A stretch of DNA of 62,828 nucleotides. Origin: Candidatus Edwardsiibacteriota bacterium. GTDB lineage: Bacteria > Edwardsbacteria > AC1 > EtOH8. The stretch spans positions 1-62,828 of the forward strand of contig JAGVNJ010000021.1 in assembly GCA_020053305.1 (NCBI GenBank), written 5' to 3'. Below are positions 59,210 to 62,828 of the stretch, in pieces; the first letter of the stretch is position 1; each line of letters opens with the position of its first letter. The notes below the pieces were generated by a model that worked only from the letters and a program-made list of their open reading frames with translations, made no database searches and had not been told where the DNA came from. The position numbers and the translations under genes are program-made.

Positions 59210-59374
59210 TCAGGTCAGCGCCCCGGTGGGACAGACTGTTACGCACTTCCCGCAGGAGATGCATTTATCCTGATCTACCTCCAGTCCCCAGCTGTGAAGT
59301 ATTATGGCCAGCGCCGGGCACACGCCCGAGCAGAGCCCGCACTGACCGCAGAGTTGTTGTTTGATGGTTATCAT
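59210..59374 (-). CDS. Two-cluster 4Fe-4S ferredoxin, 54 residues
   Basis: A short gene I translated by hand: ATG at 59374, TGA at 59210. It encodes two CxxCxxCxxxCP motifs. The first is CGQCGLCSGVCP (residues 9-20) and the second CISCGKCVTVCPTGALT (38-54), as in clostridial-type 2[4Fe-4S] ferredoxins. It is a small, soluble electron carrier. It lies 44 bp after alaS and before GGGP synthase. The aldo/keto reductase with cluster-binding tail at 14-15 kb is one possible partner, but nothing in the sequence links them. The Shine-Dalgarno (AAGGA) is a little far from the ATG. Confidence 0.88.
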   Translation of the reverse strand: MITIKQQLCGQCGLCSGVCPALAIILHSWGLEVDQDKCISCGKCVTVCPTGALT

Positions 59375-59399
59375 TTATTAGTTCGTTTCCTTCTTTAGC

Positions 59400-59419
59400 C
59401 CAGGCATTAATGCCCGGGT
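59400..59419. repeat. Palindrome between alaS and the ferredoxin gene
   Basis: CCCAGGCAT-TA-ATGCCCGGG: nine-base arms with one mismatch, at the alaS stop. No T tract follows on the minus strand, so it is a REP-like palindrome rather than a clear terminator. Confidence 0.5.
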
Positions 59420-62055
59420 TAAGAAAAGATAATATTCTCCATTTGCCCCATCTGCTCCTTCAGCTTCCCATCGTCCCTGCCGCCCACCTGGGCCAGCTGG
59501 GGTCGTCCTCCGCCCTTGCCGCCGGTGGCCGTAGCGATCTTCTTGGCAATGTCCCCGGCCATGAACTTCTTGGCCTTGAGCAGTTCATCACCCACCGCGA
59601 TGGTGAACCCGAACTTGCCGTCGTCCACGCTGGCCAGGATGATGACAGCGCCCGGCAACTTGATCCGCAGTTTGTCGGCCATCTCCCTCATGTCGTCCTG
59701 GGAAAGGCCATCCAGCAGTTTGACCAGCAATTCAACATCTTTAACTTTTTTAATCTCTTTAACCAACCCTTCGACCATACCACCCTGCTGCTGTCTGGCC
59801 GCATCCTTCTTGGCCTTCTCCAACGCCTTCAGTTCCTCCATCTGGGCGTTAAGCTTTTTGACAATATCATCGCGATTGCACTTCAGCCGGTCCTGGACCT
59901 CGGCCACCAGCAGTTGGTCCTGTTTGATCTGCCTGTAAGCGGCCTCGCCGGCCACGGCCTCGATCCTCCGCACTCCGGAGGCGATGGCCTCCTCTTTGAT
60001 GATCCGGAACAGCCCCAGCTCGCCGCTGTGCTTGACGTGGGTCCCGCCGCACAGTTCCTTGGAGAAATCCCCGCAGGAGATCACCCGGACATCCTCTCCG
60101 TATTTTTCCCCGAACAGGGCCATGGCCCCGGTCTTCTGGGCCTCGGACAGCTTCATGTGCTGGTCGGTCACCGGAATGTTGTCCATTATCTTTCGGTTTA
60201 CCAGGCGTTCCACCTCGTCCAGCTGCATCGGGTCCAGGGCGGCAAAATTGGTGAAGTCGAAGCGCAGGCGCTCCGGGCTGACCATCGAGCCCTGTTGTTG
60301 GACATGCCTGCCCACCACCTGTTGCAGGGCCGCCTGCAGAAGATGGGTAGCGGTGTGATGCCGGGCGGTGCTTAAGCGGGCCGCCTGATCTACCGCAGCT
60401 GTGACCTTGTCCTGCACCTTTATCACGCCGGATATTATCTCGGCCTGGTGGACGGTCGATCCGTTGAAGGTCTTGACGGTATTCAGCACCTTTATCCGGC
60501 AGTTGGCATTCTCCAAAATCCCGATGTCCCCTGCCTGCCCGCCCCCCTCGCCGTAGAACGGGGTGTTCTCCAGGGTAATGTCGACGGTCTCCCCCTTTTC
60601 GGCTGACTCCAGGTTAAGCTCCTTGCGGTAGATGCCGCTGATCTTGGTCTTTCCCTGAAGACTATCGTATCCCACAAAAATGCAGGACGGGTATTCAATT
60701 TCCTTGGCGGCGGCAAATGTTACCTCGCCCCGGGCCGCCCTGGCCCGTTCCTTTTGCTGTTCCATGGCCTGGTTGAAACCGTCCAAGTCCAGGGTCAGAC
60801 CCTGTTCCGTTGCGATCTCCTGGGCCAGGTCGATGGGAAAGCCGAAGGTGTCGTAGAGTTTGAACAGCACCTCGCCGGGGATGGTTTTCTCATTGGGCGG
60901 GGTGATGGCCGCGGCCGATTCCAGCAGTTTGGTAAGCCCCACCGCCACGGTGGAGATGAAATTATCTTCCTCGTTTTTGATGACCATGGCGATGTGCTCG
61001 GTCCGGGGCTTAAGGTCGGGATAGGCCTGGCCCATGATGTCGATGACGGTGGAGGCCAGCCGGTAGAGGAACGGCTGCTTTAGCCCCAGCAGGCGCCCGT
61101 GCCGGGCCGCCCGCCGCAGGATGCGCCGGATCACATATCCCCGGCCTTCGTTGGAGGGCAGCACCCCGTCGCCGATGGTGAACACCAGCGCCCTAATGTG
61201 ATCGGCGATGACCCGGAAGGACATGCCTTCGGGTCCGGCATTGTACTGCTTGCCGGAGATCTCCCCGGTCTGCTTGATGATGGGCGCAAAAAGATCCGTG
61301 GCGTAGTTGGAGTCCTTCTCCTGCAGCACCCTAACCAGCCGCTCGAAACCCATACCTGTGTCCACGTGCCTGCTGGGCAGGTCCTTCAGCGTGCCGTCCG
61401 GGCCCCGGTCGTACTGGATGAACACCAGGTTCCAGATCTCCACGAACCGCCCGCAGCCGTCAACGTTGACCCCGCAGACATGCCCGTCCTTGTCGGCTTT
61501 GGTACAGGTGCCTTGGCCCATGTCCATGTGGATCTCGGAGCACGGCCCGCAGGGGCCGGTCTCGCCCATCTCCCAGAAATTATCCTTCTCTCCGTGGCGG
61601 CTGATGTGTGAATGGTCCATATCGGTCAGGGTCTTCCAGAAAGTGTAAGCCTCTTCGTCGTTGACGTAGACCGTGGCGTAGAGTTTGTCCTTGGGCAGTT
61701 TCCAGACATCAGTCAAAAGTTCCCAGGCCCAGGAGATGGCCTCCTTCTTGTAATAGTCGCCGAAGGACCAGTTGCCCAGCATCTCGAAAAAGGTGTGATG
61801 GGTATGATCCCGCCCCACCTCCTCCAGGTCGTTGTGCTTGCCGGAGACCCGCAAGACCTTCTGGCTGTCGGCCGCCCGTTTGTAGCCCCGGTCCTCCAGC
61901 CCCAGGAAGATCTTCTTGAACTGGTTCATCCCGGCGTTGGTGAACATCAGAGTGGGATCGTCCTTGGGCACCACCGAATCGGACGGCACGATGGTGTGGC
62001 CTTTGGATTTGAAGAAATCCAGGAATGATTGGCGTATTTGGTTTGATGATTGCAT
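59419..62055 (-). CDS. alaS: Alanyl-tRNA synthetase
   Basis: Charges tRNA-Ala. I start at 62055 (MQSSNQIRQSFLDFFKSKGH), the usual AlaS opening; a longer in-frame start adds 12 residues. The class II catalytic core has PSDSVVPKDDPTLMFTNAGM and HHTFFEMLGNWSFGDYYKKE. The editing domain has HHTATHLLQAAL (zinc HxxxH) and the CGGTHV motif. The C-terminal DHH-like part ends with GGKGGGRPQLAQVGG. About 878 residues is full length. It has a weak ribosome site. Upstream is the REP-associated transposase. Confidence 0.97.
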   Translation of the reverse strand: MQSSNQIRQSFLDFFKSKGHTIVPSDSVVPKDDPTLMFTNAGMNQFKKIFLGLEDRGYKRAADSQKVLRVSGKHNDLEEVGRDHTHHTFFEMLGNWSFGDYYKKEAISWAWELLTDVWKLPKDKLYATVYVNDEEAYTFWKTLTDMDHSHISRHGEKDNFWEMGETGPCGPCSEIHMDMGQGTCTKADKDGHVCGVNVDGCGRFVEIWNLVFIQYDRGPDGTLKDLPSRHVDTGMGFERLVRVLQEKDSNYATDLFAPIIKQTGEISGKQYNAGPEGMSFRVIADHIRALVFTIGDGVLPSNEGRGYVIRRILRRAARHGRLLGLKQPFLYRLASTVIDIMGQAYPDLKPRTEHIAMVIKNEEDNFISTVAVGLTKLLESAAAITPPNEKTIPGEVLFKLYDTFGFPIDLAQEIATEQGLTLDLDGFNQAMEQQKERARAARGEVTFAAAKEIEYPSCIFVGYDSLQGKTKISGIYRKELNLESAEKGETVDITLENTPFYGEGGGQAGDIGILENANCRIKVLNTVKTFNGSTVHQAEIISGVIKVQDKVTAAVDQAARLSTARHHTATHLLQAALQQVVGRHVQQQGSMVSPERLRFDFTNFAALDPMQLDEVERLVNRKIMDNIPVTDQHMKLSEAQKTGAMALFGEKYGEDVRVISCGDFSKELCGGTHVKHSGELGLFRIIKEEAIASGVRRIEAVAGEAAYRQIKQDQLLVAEVQDRLKCNRDDIVKKLNAQMEELKALEKAKKDAARQQQGGMVEGLVKEIKKVKDVELLVKLLDGLSQDDMREMADKLRIKLPGAVIILASVDDGKFGFTIAVGDELLKAKKFMAGDIAKKIATATGGKGGGRPQLAQVGGRDDGKLKEQMGQMENIIFS

Positions 62056-62098
62056 GATATTATATGATTTGATATTTATTCGTTGGGGCAATTCCTAT

Positions 62099-62122
62099 AG
62101 GGGTAATTCATGAATTACCCCT
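62099..62122. repeat. 24-bp palindrome overlapping the RAYT stop codon
   Basis: Half-site AGGGGTAATTCA, perfect inverted repeat, extended to 26 bp by flanking T/A. It supplies the last residues (SRGNS) and stop of the transposase gene. It is a G-to-A variant of the 28-bp palindromes at 42595 and 62362. Confidence 0.75.
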
Positions 62123-62698
62123 ACTAATTACGGCCGTCACACGTTCCGGGTTTTCGTCGTCCGCCGCCCAATGCCATGGATTATCGCGGATGTATTCCCT
62201 GATTTTATTTAATGATTTATCATTTCGGATGACGTGTTCCCAATAATTACGTTGCCAGACCGTTTGCCCCGTTGTATTGCATATTTGGTTTATTTGTTTG
62301 GCGGAATTCATTTTAAAATACCCAATTATTTTGGGCAATATCATGACACGACGTTTTATTCGTAGGGGCAATTCATGAATTGCCCCTACCCCGTTATAAA
62401 CATCCCCGCCAACAACAATTATGGCATGCATGTGATTGGGCATTATCACATATTCATCCAACGCCACAACCCCATATCTTTCCGGTATCCTCTGCCACCA
62501 ATTATCAATAATCCTGCCATATTCCGACAATGCAATTTTGCCGTTCCGTATTTTACCGAACAAACATTTCCGGTACTGGGTGCAGATGGTTATATAATAG
62601 GCTCCTCCCCGGGAATAATCATATTCCGGCAGGCGGATGGAACGCCTGCCCAGAGCGTTGTCGAAGGGCCTATGGAATCTGGGGTTTCTTGTAGACAT
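62108..62698 (-). CDS. REP-associated tyrosine transposase (RAYT, Y1 family)
   Basis: A 196-residue single-domain HUH nuclease of the TnpA-REP type, which is thought to mobilise REP palindromes. The HUH motif is MPNHMHAIIVV (His89 and His91). The catalytic Tyr is in IREYIRDNPWHW (Tyr169). RLPEYDYSRGGAYYITICTQ at the start is a family hallmark. Residues 104-113 (around GAIHELPLR) are encoded by a 28-bp palindrome, and the stop lies in another. No frameshift was seen, so it could be functional. Relatives are usually single-copy genes kept by the host. Confidence 0.92.
   Translation of the reverse strand: MSTRNPRFHRPFDNALGRRSIRLPEYDYSRGGAYYITICTQYRKCLFGKIRNGKIALSEYGRIIDNWWQRIPERYGVVALDEYVIMPNHMHAIIVVGGDVYNGVGAIHELPLRIKRRVMILPKIIGYFKMNSAKQINQICNTTGQTVWQRNYWEHVIRNDKSLNKIREYIRDNPWHWAADDENPERVTAVISRGNS
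62362..62389. repeat. 28-bp palindrome inside the RAYT coding sequence
   Basis: Perfect inverted repeat with half-site GTAGGGGCAATTCA, in frame in the transposase gene. It is identical to 42595-42622 in the yajQ-pilB spacer. Confidence 0.85.
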
Positions 62699-62774
62699 AA
62701 TTAAACGGAGCGTAAATACACATTACATAATCCTCAAAAATGCACGAAATAGACTTCAGAATCTCTTGAAAGCA

Positions 62775-62803
62775 TAGAAAATACGGGCCTTTTGGTGTAT
62801 AAT
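62775..62803 (+). promoter_or_regulatory. Possible plus-strand promoter at the right edge
   Basis: TAGAAA (62775-62780), 17 bp, TATAAT (62798-62803). The -10 is perfect and the -35 weak. It would drive a gene outside the window. Otherwise 62699-62828 shows nothing I can identify. Confidence 0.3.
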
Positions 62804-62828
62804 CGCGGCAGCTCACAAAGCGTCCAAA

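Noticed and set aside
59410-60375. Plus-strand frame of 321 codons
   Set aside because: Antisense of alaS, where the minus-strand gene has clear catalytic motifs.

Overview
This window looks like a stretch of chromosome from an uncultured Gram-negative bacterium, most likely a candidate phylum allied to the FCB group (Fibrobacteres-Chlorobi-Bacteroidetes). The evidence for this is indirect. It includes type IX secretion-like envelope proteins (a PorU-type C25 peptidase, a PorV-like barrel and cargo-type C-terminal domains), an M6 metalloprotease with FG-GAP repeats, a DUF5683-like protein, an archaeal/FCB-type geranylgeranylglyceryl phosphate synthase, LolA and heptose/rhamnose genes. The best promoters are classical TTGACA/TATAAT, which argues against Bacteroidota proper. 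Every gene I accept lies on the minus strand, so transcription runs from right to left over the whole 62.8 kb. No rRNA, tRNA or CRISPR array was seen.

Layout from high to low coordinates, the direction of transcription. 62.7-58.3 kb: a REP-associated tyrosine transposase with its palindromes, alaS, a 54-residue ferredoxin and GGGP synthase. 58.0-52.3 kb: rfbA, rfbD, gmhA, ybbR, tsaD, maf and mtnA, mostly with stop-start overlaps. 52.2-47.1 kb: a TPR protein, an Xaa-Pro peptidase, efp, pilT and comB behind a perfect-consensus promoter. 47.0-43.0 kb: a lipoprotein gene broken by a miniature transposon, then ftsK, lolA and yajQ. 42.5-35.1 kb: pilB, a dGTPase-like hydrolase, a thioesterase, a DUF3795 protein, a PLD protein, rimO and the prepilin peptidase. 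pilB, pilT and the prepilin peptidase together imply type IV pili.

34.5-17.5 kb is the most distinctive part: seven consecutive genes for the cell envelope. They encode a PorU-like peptidase, a PorV-like protein with a very large helical insertion, an M6 protease with a sorting-type tail, a DUF5683-like membrane protein, a propeller lipoprotein, a giant outer-membrane barrel and an Omp85/BamA-like protein. The first gene is preceded by a structured leader in which two hairpins compete for the same seven bases, as in transcription attenuation.

17.4-12.6 kb is a carbon-metabolism operon with transaldolase and a split transketolase. The two transketolase halves are separated by a nitroreductase, an aldo/keto reductase and an apparently frameshifted lipoprotein. 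12.4-8.1 kb holds topA, a tandem repeat block and an IS110-family element with a plausible bridge-RNA region. 7.8-0 kb holds an S9 peptidase, a DTW-domain tRNA-modifying enzyme, trmFO, a membrane protein, a family 9 glycosyltransferase and an AT-rich partial gene at the left edge.

The intergenic spaces are crowded with short repeats. These include palindromes of the form ATTCC-N10-GGAAT, a TA-flanked MITE in two copies, a 96-bp element in two copies, an 87-bp tandem repeat, and a 28-bp palindrome found both far from and inside the tyrosine transposase gene. Three AT-rich islands (1-845, about 34.4-35.1 kb and 46.4-47.0 kb) each encode a small secreted protein or lipoprotein and may have been acquired separately.
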